Source of the DNA: Aquimarina algicola
GTDB lineage: Bacteria; Bacteroidota; Bacteroidia; Flavobacteriales; Flavobacteriaceae
Assembly (NCBI RefSeq): GCF_006443095.1
Contig: NZ_VFWZ01000011.1
Span: forward strand, 186,001-250,000
DNA length: 64,000 bases
Direction: 5' to 3'
Below are positions 35,973 to 45,245 of the stretch, one piece after another. The position numbers and the translations under genes were made by a program. Each line of letters begins with the position of its first letter. The stretch's first letter is position 1. The notes below the pieces were generated by a model. The model had not been told where the DNA came from, ran no database searches, and worked only from the letters and a program-made list of their open reading frames with translations.

Positions 35973-38828
35973 ATGAAAACTGACTCTTTTAAATTGCGCC
36001 ATATAGGGCCATCAGAAAGGGATTTGCGTGACATGTTAACCACCATAAAAGCAGATTCTATTGAACAATTAATTTATGAAACTGTTCCGGATGACATCCT
36101 TTTAAAAGAGCCACTGGCACTGGCTCCTTCAATGAGTGAACAAGAGTATTCTGCTCACATCCAAAAACTATCATCCAAAAATAAAGTATACAAGACGTAT
36201 ATAGGATTAGGATATCATGAAGCATGTCTACCCCCTGTAATTCAAAGAAATATTTTAGAAAACCCAGGTTGGTATACAGCATATACGCCATATCAGGCAG
36301 AAATTGCCCAAGGTAGATTAGAAGCACTACTCAATTACCAAACCATGATCTGTGACTTAACAGGTATGGAACTTGCGAATGCTTCATTATTAGATGAGAG
36401 TACAGCCGCAGCAGAAGCAATGACAATGCTATTTGCTGTAAGATCTCGAGAACAGAAAAAAAATAACACTAACAAATTCTTTGTTTCAGAAGAAATCTTA
36501 CCTCAAACATTATCCTTACTACAAACCAGAGCGATCCCTCTTGATATAGAACTTGTAGTTGGTGACCATGAGCAATTTGATTTTTCAAAAGAATTTTATG
36601 GTGCAATCCTTCAATATCCTGGTAAATCGGGTCAAGTATATGACTATGCAAATTTTGTCGAAAAAGCACATGCTGAAGAAATAAAGGTAGCTGTAGCAGC
36701 AGATATTTTAAGTCTTGTTACTTTAAAATCTCCAGGAAGCTTTGATGCAGATGTAGTTGTAGGAACAACACAAAGATTTGGTATTCCTCTTGGATATGGC
36801 GGTCCTCATGCGGCATTTTTTGCAACAAGATCTGCATACAAAAGAAATATTCCCGGAAGGATAATTGGTGTAACTCAAGACACAAACGGTAATCGTGCAT
36901 TACGTATGGCTCTTCAAACCAGAGAGCAGCATATCAAACGTGACAAAGCCACTTCTAATATATGTACAGCTCAAGTACTTCTTGCTGTAATGGCAGGTAT
37001 GTATGCAGTATATCATGGACCAGAAGGACTTCAATACATTGCTTCAAAAGTTCATAACTCTGCCACTACTCTAAGCGATTCAATAGAACAATTAGGATTT
37101 TCTCAGCTTAATTCTATTTATTTTGATACGTTAAGAATAACAGCAGATGCTCAAAAAATAAGAGAAATCGCAGAAACCAAAGAGGTAAACTTCTATTATC
37201 CTGATTCAAAAACAATTGTAATTTCTCTTAATGAAGCAACTACAATTACTAATTTAAATACAATCATTTCGATTTTTGCTAAAGCTGCAAATAAAGAAAC
37301 TATAGAGATAAAAGAAATTAATCCTGGCGAAAATATCCAGGAAAACATTAAGAGAAATAGTGAGTTTCTTACAAATGAAGTATTTAACTCTTATCATTCT
37401 GAAACAGAACTGATGAGATACATCAAAAAGCTTGAACGCAAAGATTTATCTCTAAATCATTCAATGATCCCTCTTGGGTCTTGTACAATGAAGCTTAATG
37501 CTGCTTCAGAGATGCTCCCTCTTAGTGATCCACAATGGGGCAATATACACCCATTCGTTCCTATTGAACAGGCTGAAGGGTACAAAGAGATTTTAAACAA
37601 ACTCGAAGAACAACTAACAGAGATCACCGGATTTGCTGCAACATCCTTACAACCCAATTCTGGAGCACAAGGAGAGTTTGCAGGACTAATGGTTATAAGA
37701 GCATATCATGAATCTAGAGGTGATCATCATCGCAATATATGCTTAATACCATCTTCTGCTCATGGTACTAACCCTGCTTCTGCTGTAATGGCAGGAATGA
37801 AAGTAGTAGTGACCAAAGCTACAGAAGAAGGTAATATTGATGTAGAAGATTTAAGAGAAAAAGCACTTTTGCATAAAGACAATTTAGCAGCTTTAATGGT
37901 TACATACCCTTCTACTCATGGAGTATATGAATCTGCTATTAGAGAAATAACAGCAATTATACATAAAAATGGTGGCCAGGTATATATGGATGGAGCCAAT
38001 ATGAATGCACAAGTAGGGATCACACATCCTGGTGCTATTGGAGCCGATGTTTGCCACCTTAATCTACATAAAACATTTGCCATACCTCATGGTGGTGGTG
38101 GTCCCGGTGTTGGTCCTATTTGTATTGCAAAACAATTAGCTCCTTTTTTACCAGGCAATCCGATAATCAAAACTGGAGGTACAGAAGCTATATCTGCAAT
38201 ATCAGCAGCTCCATGGGGTTCTGCATTAGCTTGTTTAATTTCTTATGGATATATAACTATGCTTGGTGCAGAAGGTTTAAGAAATGCAACTGAATATGCT
38301 ATTTTAAATGCTAATTATATAAAAGAACGATTAGATGGGCATTACGATGTGTTGTATGTTGGAGAAAAAGGCAGAGCAGCTCATGAGATGATTGTAGATT
38401 GTAGGCCTTTTAAAACTAATGGTATTGAAGTAACTGATATTGCCAAAAGACTAATGGATTATGGCTTTCATGCGCCAACAGTTTCTTTTCCTGTAGCAGG
38501 AACGATAATGATAGAACCGACCGAAAGCGAGAGCAAAGCCGAACTAGATCGTTTTTGTGATGCCATGATCTCTATAAGAAGTGAAATCGCAGAAGCTAGT
38601 GCAGATAATACAAATAATGTAATGAAAAATGCTCCTCATACTCTAGCAATGCTTACAGCAGATTCATGGGATTTTCCTTACTCAAGAGAACAAGCTGCCT
38701 ATCCATTATCATATGTAGCTGATAATAAATTCTGGCCTACTGTTCGCCGTGTAGATGATGCTTATGGAGACAGAAATTTAATCTGTACCTGCACTCCTAT
38801 CGAAGAATATATAGAAGCAGAAGTTTAA
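35973..38828 (+). CDS. gcvP: Glycine dehydrogenase (decarboxylating), P protein of the glycine cleavage system
   Basis: This 951-residue full-length P protein fuses the two halves that are separate in some bacteria. It decarboxylates glycine with pyridoxal phosphate and passes the aminomethyl group to lipoylated H protein. The N-terminal FKLRHIGPSERDLRDML, internal YTPYQAEIAQGRLEALLNYQ and the PLP-lysine motif CHLNLHKTFAIPHGGGGPG (residue about 700) are intact. The C terminus ends EEYIEAEV, as is usual. No H or T protein gene is adjacent. A TACTTTTG box at 35936-35943 may be the -7 element, and a strong terminator follows. Confidence 0.98.
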   Translation: MKTDSFKLRHIGPSERDLRDMLTTIKADSIEQLIYETVPDDILLKEPLALAPSMSEQEYSAHIQKLSSKNKVYKTYIGLGYHEACLPPVIQRNILENPGWYTAYTPYQAEIAQGRLEALLNYQTMICDLTGMELANASLLDESTAAAEAMTMLFAVRSREQKKNNTNKFFVSEEILPQTLSLLQTRAIPLDIELVVGDHEQFDFSKEFYGAILQYPGKSGQVYDYANFVEKAHAEEIKVAVAADILSLVTLKSPGSFDADVVVGTTQRFGIPLGYGGPHAAFFATRSAYKRNIPGRIIGVTQDTNGNRALRMALQTREQHIKRDKATSNICTAQVLLAVMAGMYAVYHGPEGLQYIASKVHNSATTLSDSIEQLGFSQLNSIYFDTLRITADAQKIREIAETKEVNFYYPDSKTIVISLNEATTITNLNTIISIFAKAANKETIEIKEINPGENIQENIKRNSEFLTNEVFNSYHSETELMRYIKKLERKDLSLNHSMIPLGSCTMKLNAASEMLPLSDPQWGNIHPFVPIEQAEGYKEILNKLEEQLTEITGFAATSLQPNSGAQGEFAGLMVIRAYHESRGDHHRNICLIPSSAHGTNPASAVMAGMKVVVTKATEEGNIDVEDLREKALLHKDNLAALMVTYPSTHGVYESAIREITAIIHKNGGQVYMDGANMNAQVGITHPGAIGADVCHLNLHKTFAIPHGGGGPGVGPICIAKQLAPFLPGNPIIKTGGTEAISAISAAPWGSALACLISYGYITMLGAEGLRNATEYAILNANYIKERLDGHYDVLYVGEKGRAAHEMIVDCRPFKTNGIEVTDIAKRLMDYGFHAPTVSFPVAGTIMIEPTESESKAELDRFCDAMISIRSEIAEASADNTNNVMKNAPHTLAMLTADSWDFPYSREQAAYPLSYVADNKFWPTVRRVDDAYGDRNLICTCTPIEEYIEAEV

Positions 38829-38855
38829 AATAATCACTTACTGCAAATTTATCAC

Positions 38856-38895
38856 CAAAGAGGCAACCTATTATAATAGTGTTGTCTCTTTTTTT
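38856..38895 (+). terminator. Intrinsic terminator of gcvP
   Basis: AAAGAGGCAAC (38856-38866) pairs with GTTGTCTCTTT (38880-38890) with one G-T wobble, followed by a T run. It separates gcvP from the broken haemoglobin gene. Confidence 0.88.
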
Positions 38896-38905
38896 AAATC
38901 CTATT

Positions 38906-39258
38906 ATGAACGATATCAAATCCAGAGAAGACTTAGAACTTTTACTGCAATTATTTTATAATCATGCATTAAAAGAGAGTTCTTTACCAAAATCGCAAAA
39001 ATAGATCTCAAAGAACATATCCCGCATATTGTGGATTTTTGGGAACAACAACTATTTAGAACAATCGGGTATAAAAAAAATGTAATTGAAATCCATCAAC
39101 ATCTACATGACCAAAAAGAAATCGAAAAACTTCATTTTGATACATGGTTATCGTTGTTCAATACAGTGGTAGATGATAACTTTCACGGAATAAATGCTAA
39201 TTTAATTAAAACAAGAGCACTTTCTATAGCAACTGTGCTCCAATTAAAAGTGAAATAA
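38906..39258 (+). pseudogene. Group III truncated haemoglobin, interrupted by a one-base frameshift
   Basis: Two overlapping frames together encode a complete truncated haemoglobin of about 117 residues. Frame one gives MNDIKSREDLELLLQLFYNH...SSLPKSQK and stops at 39002. A frame one base back continues IDLKEHIPHIVDFWEQQLF...KLHFDTWLSLFNTVVDDNF...LKVK to 39258. The family hallmarks are all present across the two frames: the B-helix LFY, DFWE, the proximal-His helix and HFxxWLxLF. One missing A in the CCAAAATC or CAAAAATAG run explains the break. Group III globins bind oxygen or nitric oxide. It may be a true pseudogene, a base-call error, or a -1 slip at CAAAAATAG, where slipping would restore the frame just before the stop. 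Confidence 0.85.
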
Positions 39259-39371
39259 ATAGTCAATTTTATATTCAAAACATCAAACTGAACATTGTAA
39301 AACATATTATGCATGCATAGCAAACTAATGTACAATATGTACTTTACAATATAAAATTCAATTTGACACTC

Positions 39372-40430
39372 ATGAATAGTAAGATAATAGGCACGGGAAG
39401 CTATATTCCTAAAGAGATAGAAAAAAATGAAGATTTTATAAATCATCAGTTTTTTAATGAAAATGGGGTCTTAATACCACAAAATAACACTACGATCATC
39501 AACAAATTTGAACAAATTACGGGCATTGAAGAACGTAGATATGCTTCTAACCAACAAAATACTTCTGACTTGGCATTTCTTTCTGCAAAAGAAGCTATTA
39601 AAGATGCTAAAATTGATCCAGAAGAGCTTGATTATATTATTGTCGCTCATAATTTTGGCGATGTTCATAAAAATGGCGCACAGGCTGATACCGTACCAAG
39701 TCTAGCTGCAAGAGTAAAACACAAATTAAAAATTAAAAATCCATACTGCGTAGCATATGATGTTCTTTTTGGCTGCCCGGGTTGGATAGAAGGTATTATA
39801 CAGGCACATCTTTTTCTAAAAAGTAATAGTGCAAAAAAATGCCTTGTTATAGGAGCCGAGACTTTATCTCGAGTTATCGATAAACATGATCGCGACTCTA
39901 TGATCTATTCTGATGGGTCTGGAGCAACAATATTAGAAACCACAACAGCTCCGGGTGGTATTGTCTCTTCAATTAGTGCTTCGTATACTTTAGAAGAAAG
40001 TAATTTCTTATTTTTTGGTAAAACATATAACAATACTGCCGTTGATGATCAAAAATATATCAAAATGTATGGACGTAAAATATATGAATTTGTTTTGAAG
40101 CATGTTCCACAAGCAATGAAAGCATGTCTGGATAAAACTGATTATACTATTAATGATATTAGTAAAATTATTATTCACCAAGCAAATGAGAAGATGGATG
40201 AAGCCATTGTAAACAGATTTTATGGCTTATATAATCAAAGCATGCCAAAAGATATAATGCCAATGTCTATCCAAAAGTTAGGTAATAGCAGTGTAGCAAC
40301 TGTTCCTACTCTATATGATCTGATTCTGAAAGGAAAGATTAAAAATCATACTGTTCGTAAAGGAGATCTTTTATTATTTGCTAGTGTAGGTGCCGGGATG
40401 AATATTAATGCATTTCTATATCAACAATAA
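39372..40430 (+). CDS. 3-oxoacyl-ACP synthase III family protein (FabH-like ketosynthase)
   Basis: This 352-residue thiolase-fold enzyme has the KAS III catalytic triad: Cys in DVLFGCPGWIEGI near residue 125, His in IIIHQANEKMDEA near 270, and Asn in KLGNSSVATVPTL near 300. It condenses an acyl-CoA or acyl starter with malonyl-ACP or a similar partner. Differences from housekeeping FabH (an FGCPGW active site and an insertion near the N terminus) suggest a specialised starter. I start at the ATG at 39372 rather than a TTG three codons earlier. A methyltransferase and a GT2 glycosyltransferase follow on the same strand within 1.5 kb. Confidence 0.9.
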   Translation: MNSKIIGTGSYIPKEIEKNEDFINHQFFNENGVLIPQNNTTIINKFEQITGIEERRYASNQQNTSDLAFLSAKEAIKDAKIDPEELDYIIVAHNFGDVHKNGAQADTVPSLAARVKHKLKIKNPYCVAYDVLFGCPGWIEGIIQAHLFLKSNSAKKCLVIGAETLSRVIDKHDRDSMIYSDGSGATILETTTAPGGIVSSISASYTLEESNFLFFGKTYNNTAVDDQKYIKMYGRKIYEFVLKHVPQAMKACLDKTDYTINDISKIIIHQANEKMDEAIVNRFYGLYNQSMPKDIMPMSIQKLGNSSVATVPTLYDLILKGKIKNHTVRKGDLLLFASVGAGMNINAFLYQQ

Positions 40431-40504
40431 GCTAAAAAACCTTGCAATGTAATACGGGTAATCTATGTAATTATTTATTTTTACATCCATAATTACCAAA
40501 AACT

Positions 40505-41032
40505 ATGTACGAAGGGTCTTTTCCTCACAAACGATATCAAAAAACATTAGAATTTCTTAGAGATCATATCCCTGCTCCTGCAAAGGTTTTAGATTTGGGA
40601 GTTAAAAATCCTTTTGTAGAATTTATGGAAAAAGAAGGATACACGGTTTCTAATACAAAAGGTGAAGATTTGGATTTTGACACCAATGCTGTAAAAACAG
40701 ATGATGCAGAGATTGTAACCGCTTTCGAAATTTTTGAACACCTCATTGCTCCATTTAATGTTTTAAGAGATATCAAAGCAGACAAACTTGTTGCATCTGT
40801 ACCCTTAAAACTATGGTTCTCTCCTGCATACCAAAGCAAAACTGACCCTTGGGACAGGCATTACCATGAATTCGAAGATTGGCAATTCGATTGGTTATTA
40901 GAAAAATCAGGATGGCAAATTAAAGCACGAGAACAATGGACACATCCTGTAAACAAAATAGGAATTAGACCGTTACTTAGATATTTTACTCCAAGATATT
41001 ATATTGTATATGCAGTACGAAAAACGGCATAA
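40505..41032 (+). CDS. Class I SAM-dependent methyltransferase-like protein
   Basis: This short 175-residue Rossmann-fold protein is of the methyltransferase 11/23 kind. It has KVLDLGVKNPFVEFME as motif I with an atypical glycine pattern, DAEIVTAFEIFEHLIAPFNVL as the motif II region, and a conserved DPWDRHYHEFEDWQFDWLLEKSGW C-terminal block. The latter resembles class I methyltransferases found next to glycosyltransferases. The substrate is unknown. It stands between the ketosynthase and the glycosyltransferase and may be co-transcribed with both. Confidence 0.82.
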   Translation: MYEGSFPHKRYQKTLEFLRDHIPAPAKVLDLGVKNPFVEFMEKEGYTVSNTKGEDLDFDTNAVKTDDAEIVTAFEIFEHLIAPFNVLRDIKADKLVASVPLKLWFSPAYQSKTDPWDRHYHEFEDWQFDWLLEKSGWQIKAREQWTHPVNKIGIRPLLRYFTPRYYIVYAVRKTA

Positions 41033-41076
41033 TACCTATTCTCTGCTAGAAAATTAAATATTAGAATGCACAATAG

Positions 41077-41931
41077 TTGAAGATATATATTATTATACCA
41101 GCACATAATGAAGAGCGTTTCATCTCTAAAACGCTACAATCACTTGTTTCGCAAACAATACTTCCTGAAAAAATAATTGTTGTAAATGATAATTCTACTG
41201 ATCAGACCGAAAATATCGTAAAAGAGTTTGTTTCAAATTATAAGTTTGTATCACTTATCAACACCTCATCATCTATTGAGCATTTACCTGGCAGTAAAGT
41301 AATAAACGCTTTTTATCAGGGACTCCACTCTATAGAAAATGATGATACATACGATATTATTTGCAAATTTGATGCAGACCTTATCTTTCCTGATAATTAT
41401 CTAGAAAAAATATCTTCTCATTTTGCCAGTAACCCAAAGGCAGGAATGATAGGAGGTTTTTGCTATATAGAAAAAAACAATCAATGGGTTTTAGAGAACC
41501 TAACAAACAAAGATCACATAAGAGGAGCTCTAAAAGCATATCGAAAGTCATGTTTCAAGCAAATTAAAGGACTTGTCCCTGCAATGGGTTGGGATACTAT
41601 AGACGAATTACTCGCTCAATACCATGGTTGGGAAATAAAAACTGATATTTCTTTAAAAGTTAAACACCTCAAACCTACAGGAAACACCTATAACCCAAAA
41701 GCAAAATATAAACAAGGAGAAGCATTTTATCGAATGCGATATGGTTTTTGGATCACCCTGCTTGCCTCTGTCAAACTTGCGCTATTAAAAAAACGACCTA
41801 AACTTATTGTGGATTACCTAAAAGGGTTTTACAAAGCAAAAAGAAATAAAAGTTCGTTTCTAGTTACCGAAGAAGAAGGTAAATTCATAAGAAAACTTCG
41901 CTGGAATAAAATCAGAAAGAAATTCCTTTAA
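41077..41931 (+). CDS. Glycosyltransferase family 2, TTG start
   Basis: This 284-residue GT-A fold enzyme begins KIYIIIPAHNEERFISKTL, with the DDNST-like VVNDNSTDQTENIV segment and a DxD-type metal motif in ICKFDADLIFPDNYLE. The acceptor region GWDTIDELLAQYHGW follows, and the tail is basic. The start must be TTG at 41077: the preceding in-frame codon is TAG and the next in-frame ATG lies far downstream of the catalytic core. It probably transfers a sugar to a lipid or polysaccharide acceptor at the cytoplasmic membrane. It is the third gene of the ketosynthase-methyltransferase-glycosyltransferase run. Confidence 0.88.
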   Translation: MKIYIIIPAHNEERFISKTLQSLVSQTILPEKIIVVNDNSTDQTENIVKEFVSNYKFVSLINTSSSIEHLPGSKVINAFYQGLHSIENDDTYDIICKFDADLIFPDNYLEKISSHFASNPKAGMIGGFCYIEKNNQWVLENLTNKDHIRGALKAYRKSCFKQIKGLVPAMGWDTIDELLAQYHGWEIKTDISLKVKHLKPTGNTYNPKAKYKQGEAFYRMRYGFWITLLASVKLALLKKRPKLIVDYLKGFYKAKRNKSSFLVTEEEGKFIRKLRWNKIRKKFL

Positions 41932-42023
41932 TTTCACAGTCAGTACACATCTATAAACTTGAGATATTCTACTCTCTAATTTTAATTTTGATGAATAATT
42001 TTTAATAATTGAACAAAAAACAG

Positions 42024-42037
42024 ACAGACTTGTCTGT
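42024..42037. promoter_or_regulatory. Palindromic operator upstream of the tetR gene
   Basis: ACAGACTTGTCTGT is a perfect inverted repeat with 6-bp arms. It sits 17 bp upstream of the TATATTTG box (42055-42062) of the TetR gene promoter. The identical 14-mer recurs at 42651-42664, ahead of the SDR gene. AGAC-GTCT palindromes are typical TetR-family operators, so autoregulation is expected. Confidence 0.8.
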
Positions 42038-42066
42038 TTTTAAATATTTATTTATATATTTGTCAC

Positions 42067-42630
42067 ATGAAACATTCTTTAATTAAAGAACATATTATTA
42101 AAACAGCTTCAGATCTCTTTTATCAAAAAGGGTACAATCTTACAGGGATAAATGAGATTATCAAAGAAGCAGGGATTGCAAAAGCAACCTTATATAGTCA
42201 TTTTGCTTCAAAAGAAGATATTTGTCTCGCGTATTTAAACTATAAGAATACTACTTTCAAGAAAGAAATAAAAGCTTTTATAAAAAGTACAGAAGCAGGT
42301 AAAGAACAAATCTATGCTTTCTTCTATTTCCTTATGAAGTTTTTTGAGCAAAAAGATTTCAATGGTTGTTGGTGTATAAATACTGTAGCCGAAATCCCGG
42401 TAGAAAATAAAAGAATAAGAAATGAAATTCAAAAACAGAAAGAAGAATTTATAGCTTACATACAAGAAATTATTGAAAAGAATTACAATCAAAATTCTAC
42501 AAAGGAAAATAATAGTTTAGCAAAGAAAATATATCTATTGTATGAAAGTTCTATTGCCGAAAGTAAATTACATCAAAATGTATGGCCTATCGAATCTGGA
42601 CTATCATTATGTAAAAATATAATAAACTAA
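42067..42630 (+). CDS. TetR/AcrR family transcriptional repressor
   Basis: This 187-residue repressor has the canonical N-terminal DNA-binding domain: IIKTASDLFYQKGYNLTGINEIIKEAGIAKATLYSHFASKEDI. The C-terminal ligand-binding domain has the layout of the NemR/AcrR-like group (FYFLMKFFEQKDFNGCWCIN). Two cysteines near residues 101 and 103 (GCWCIN) could sense electrophiles or redox state. Two identical operators flank the gene, one in its own promoter and one ahead of the SDR gene. The SDR and AhpD-like genes are the likely targets. Confidence 0.94.
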   Translation: MKHSLIKEHIIKTASDLFYQKGYNLTGINEIIKEAGIAKATLYSHFASKEDICLAYLNYKNTTFKKEIKAFIKSTEAGKEQIYAFFYFLMKFFEQKDFNGCWCINTVAEIPVENKRIRNEIQKQKEEFIAYIQEIIEKNYNQNSTKENNSLAKKIYLLYESSIAESKLHQNVWPIESGLSLCKNIIN

Positions 42631-42650
42631 AAAAATTTAAACTAAAAAAG

Positions 42651-42664
42651 ACAGACTTGTCTGT
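42651..42664. promoter_or_regulatory. Second copy of the palindromic TetR operator
   Basis: The same 14-mer as at 42024-42037 (ACAGACTTGTCTGT), also preceded by G and followed by T, lies 29 bp ahead of the SDR start. It implies that the SDR and AhpD-like genes are controlled by the adjacent repressor. Confidence 0.8.
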
Positions 42665-42692
42665 TCAATATTAATATTTAAATCTTTATAAA

Positions 42693-43439
42693 ATGTCAAC
42701 ATTTAAAAACAAAACAGCCCTAATTATAGGAGGAACAAGTGGAATCGGTAGAGCAACTGTAAATACGCTTATAGAAGGAGGAGCTACGGTGCACGTTGTG
42801 GGCAGAAACACTTCAAAAATTACAGATGCAGAAGGTATTATCAAACATCAATCAGATATAACTGATATTAACAGTGTTAATCAATTGGTAGAAACTATTA
42901 ATGGTCTTGATCGTTTGGATTATTTAGTAAATGCTTCTGGTATATTCGGACCAAAACCATTTTTAGATCATACAGTAGAAGATTATGATTCTTATCAAGA
43001 TCTTAACAGAGGTTTCTTTTTTATTACTCAGGCTGCTGCAAAAAAAATGAAAGAAAATAATGAGGGCGCAATAGTAAATGTTGGTTCAATGTGGGCAAAA
43101 CAAGCAGTAAAAGCAACACCATCGTCTGCATATTCTATGCAAAAAGCAGGACTCCATTCATTAACACAACACCTCGCTATGGAATTAGCTGACTACGGAA
43201 TCAGAGTTAATGCCGTATCACCGGCAGTAGTTGAAACACCTGTGTATGATGGTGTATTTGGTAGTGCAGAAGAGGCTAAAAAAGCATTAGTGGGATTCAA
43301 TAATTTTCATCCTATAGGACGAAACGGTACGGCAGAAGATGTTGCAAACAGTATTACTTTCCTTTTATCTGACAAAGCTTCTTGGGTAACAGGAGCCATA
43401 TGGGATACTGATGGTGGAGTAATTGCAGGAAGAAATTAA
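42693..43439 (+). CDS. Short-chain dehydrogenase/reductase (SDR)
   Basis: This 248-residue classical SDR has the cofactor motif ALIIGGTSGIGRATV, an NASG-type motif (VNASGIF), catalytic Ser in NVGSMWAK, and YxxxK in SAYSMQKAGLHS. The C-terminal DTDGGVIAGRN is the usual last strand. It should reduce a carbonyl or oxidise an alcohol with NAD(P)H. It follows the TetR repressor and its operator and precedes an AhpD-like gene, so an inducible detoxification role is plausible but unproven. Confidence 0.94.
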   Translation: MSTFKNKTALIIGGTSGIGRATVNTLIEGGATVHVVGRNTSKITDAEGIIKHQSDITDINSVNQLVETINGLDRLDYLVNASGIFGPKPFLDHTVEDYDSYQDLNRGFFFITQAAAKKMKENNEGAIVNVGSMWAKQAVKATPSSAYSMQKAGLHSLTQHLAMELADYGIRVNAVSPAVVETPVYDGVFGSAEEAKKALVGFNNFHPIGRNGTAEDVANSITFLLSDKASWVTGAIWDTDGGVIAGRN

Positions 43440-43471
43440 TAGGATTCAATAATCTAAAAAAACAAGACATT

Positions 43472-43777
43472 ATGTATGATATGAATAACCTAAAGAAATT
43501 AGGTGCATTAGGTAAAAATGCTGATAAGGCAATGAAAGCTTTTCAAGCTTTTGATAGTATAGCTCTTGAAGATGGAGCCATCCCGGTTAAATATAAAGAA
43601 CTAATGGCGGTTGCAGTTGCGCTTACAACGCAATGCCCATATTGCTTAGAAATCCATAAAGACAAAGCAATAAAAGCTGGCGCTACAGAAGAAGAACTTG
43701 CTGAAGTAACGTTTATATCTGCCGCATTACGCGCAGGTGCCGCAGTAGTACATGGTACGCATCTAATGGAAAAATAA
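43472..43777 (+). CDS. Carboxymuconolactone decarboxylase / AhpD-like protein
   Basis: This 101-residue AhpD-superfamily protein has a redox CxxC motif in LTTQCPYCLEIHKDKAI and the conserved downstream ALRAGAAVVHGTHL helix. Small members of this type act as peroxidase partners or as decarboxylase homologues. It lies 32 bp after the SDR gene and is presumably on the same repressor-controlled transcript. Together they look like a small stress-response module. Confidence 0.92.
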   Translation: MYDMNNLKKLGALGKNADKAMKAFQAFDSIALEDGAIPVKYKELMAVAVALTTQCPYCLEIHKDKAIKAGATEEELAEVTFISAALRAGAAVVHGTHLMEK

Positions 43778-43887
43778 AAGCTTAATAAAAATCCATAAAC
43801 AATTGTAACGAATACTCTAAAAATCAAATGAATAATTTAAAAACATATTCATAAATCTTTTTAGGGTATTCTTATTACATTACCTTT

Positions 43888-44952
43888 ATGAAAACAGATA
43901 TATTAATTATAGGAGCTGGGCTCACGGGGTTGCTATTAACGCATAAATTAAAAAAGAAAGGTGTTTCTCTTAAAGTTATTGAAGCCAGAAATCGAATTGG
44001 TGGCCGTATACATACCATCAATTCTCAGCAACAAACCCCAATCGAAATGGGTGCAACATGGCTTGGAAAACAACATAAAGAGTTAATGCATACATTAGAA
44101 GACCTCGATATTTCTGTATTCGAACAGTATATGAAAGGAATCGCCCTCTTTGAGCCACTTTCTACTGCTCCACCTCAACAAATAGAGTTGCCTTCAAATC
44201 AAGAAGCGAGTTATAGAATACAAGGTGGGACAAGTACCTTGATTGATACTCTAGCCAACTCATTAGAATCAAATGAACTCATTCTCAATAAAAAAATAGT
44301 ATCTATATCATATAATAAACAAAATCAGTTTACAGTACGATCAGATAATCATGAAGAATTTGAATCCAAATATGTTATCTCTACCTTGCCCCCTTTTCTA
44401 CTCATCAATTCTATACAATTCGATCCTCAGTTACCTGAAAGTGTAAATGCAATAGCAAGCAAAACTCATACTTGGATGGAAGATTCTATAAAATTTGGGG
44501 TTTCATACCAAAATCCTTTCTGGAAAGAGATGAACTATTCCGGAACTATATTTAGTAATGTTGGTCCTATTACAGAGCTCTATGATCACTCTAGCTATGA
44601 AAATGATAAATATGCTTTAAAAGGATTTTTACAATCAGGACTTTACTTACTACCAAAAGAAAAACGAAAAGAAAAAGTCTTACTTCAGCTAGAAAAATTA
44701 TTTGGTAAAGTTGCCAAAAATTATCTCGCCTACGAAGAATTACTTTGGACAAACGAAATATATACTTCATATCCTAAAGAACAATATATATTACCTCACC
44801 AAAATAATGGTCATCAGATATACCAAAATGGTTTCTTTGATGATCACTTTTATATTGCAGGAACAGAGACCTCTCCTCTATATGGAGGATATATGGAAGG
44901 TGCTGTCCTAAGTGCCAATTTTATATATCAAAAATTGAAATATATTCTTTAG
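43888..44952 (+). CDS. FAD-dependent amine oxidase-like oxidoreductase
   Basis: This 354-residue flavoprotein is of the monoamine-oxidase superfamily. The dinucleotide-binding N terminus IIGAGLTGLLLTHKLKKKG is followed by VIEARNRIGGRIHTI and EMGATWLG. The C-terminal FAD-contact motif YIAGTETSPLYGGYMEGAVLSA is also present. It is shorter than typical monoamine oxidases. The substrate is not evident; it could be an amine or a carotenoid-like compound. It stands alone after the AhpD-like gene, with a gap of 110 bp. Confidence 0.9.
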   Translation: MKTDILIIGAGLTGLLLTHKLKKKGVSLKVIEARNRIGGRIHTINSQQQTPIEMGATWLGKQHKELMHTLEDLDISVFEQYMKGIALFEPLSTAPPQQIELPSNQEASYRIQGGTSTLIDTLANSLESNELILNKKIVSISYNKQNQFTVRSDNHEEFESKYVISTLPPFLLINSIQFDPQLPESVNAIASKTHTWMEDSIKFGVSYQNPFWKEMNYSGTIFSNVGPITELYDHSSYENDKYALKGFLQSGLYLLPKEKRKEKVLLQLEKLFGKVAKNYLAYEELLWTNEIYTSYPKEQYILPHQNNGHQIYQNGFFDDHFYIAGTETSPLYGGYMEGAVLSANFIYQKLKYIL

Positions 44953-45245
44953 ATTATTCTTCATAACTGGCAGTACATCTGATCATAATTTTCTTTTATC
45001 TGTATAGAAAAGAGTATGTATACTGTATGTGAACCTCCCTGCTGTCTAAGCAATTACTTTTTTACATAAAACATCACTTTATTTGCTTATGGTAATTATT
45101 TTTTGGTAATGCTTCATTATAACAAAGCAAATCGTTGTTTCTATAATAAAAGCTATATCCATATTATTCTTTCGCGAAGGATGAGACATAAACTATGAGT
45201 GTCAATAAATGTTCATAGTATTTATAATTAATAAACAATTAAATT

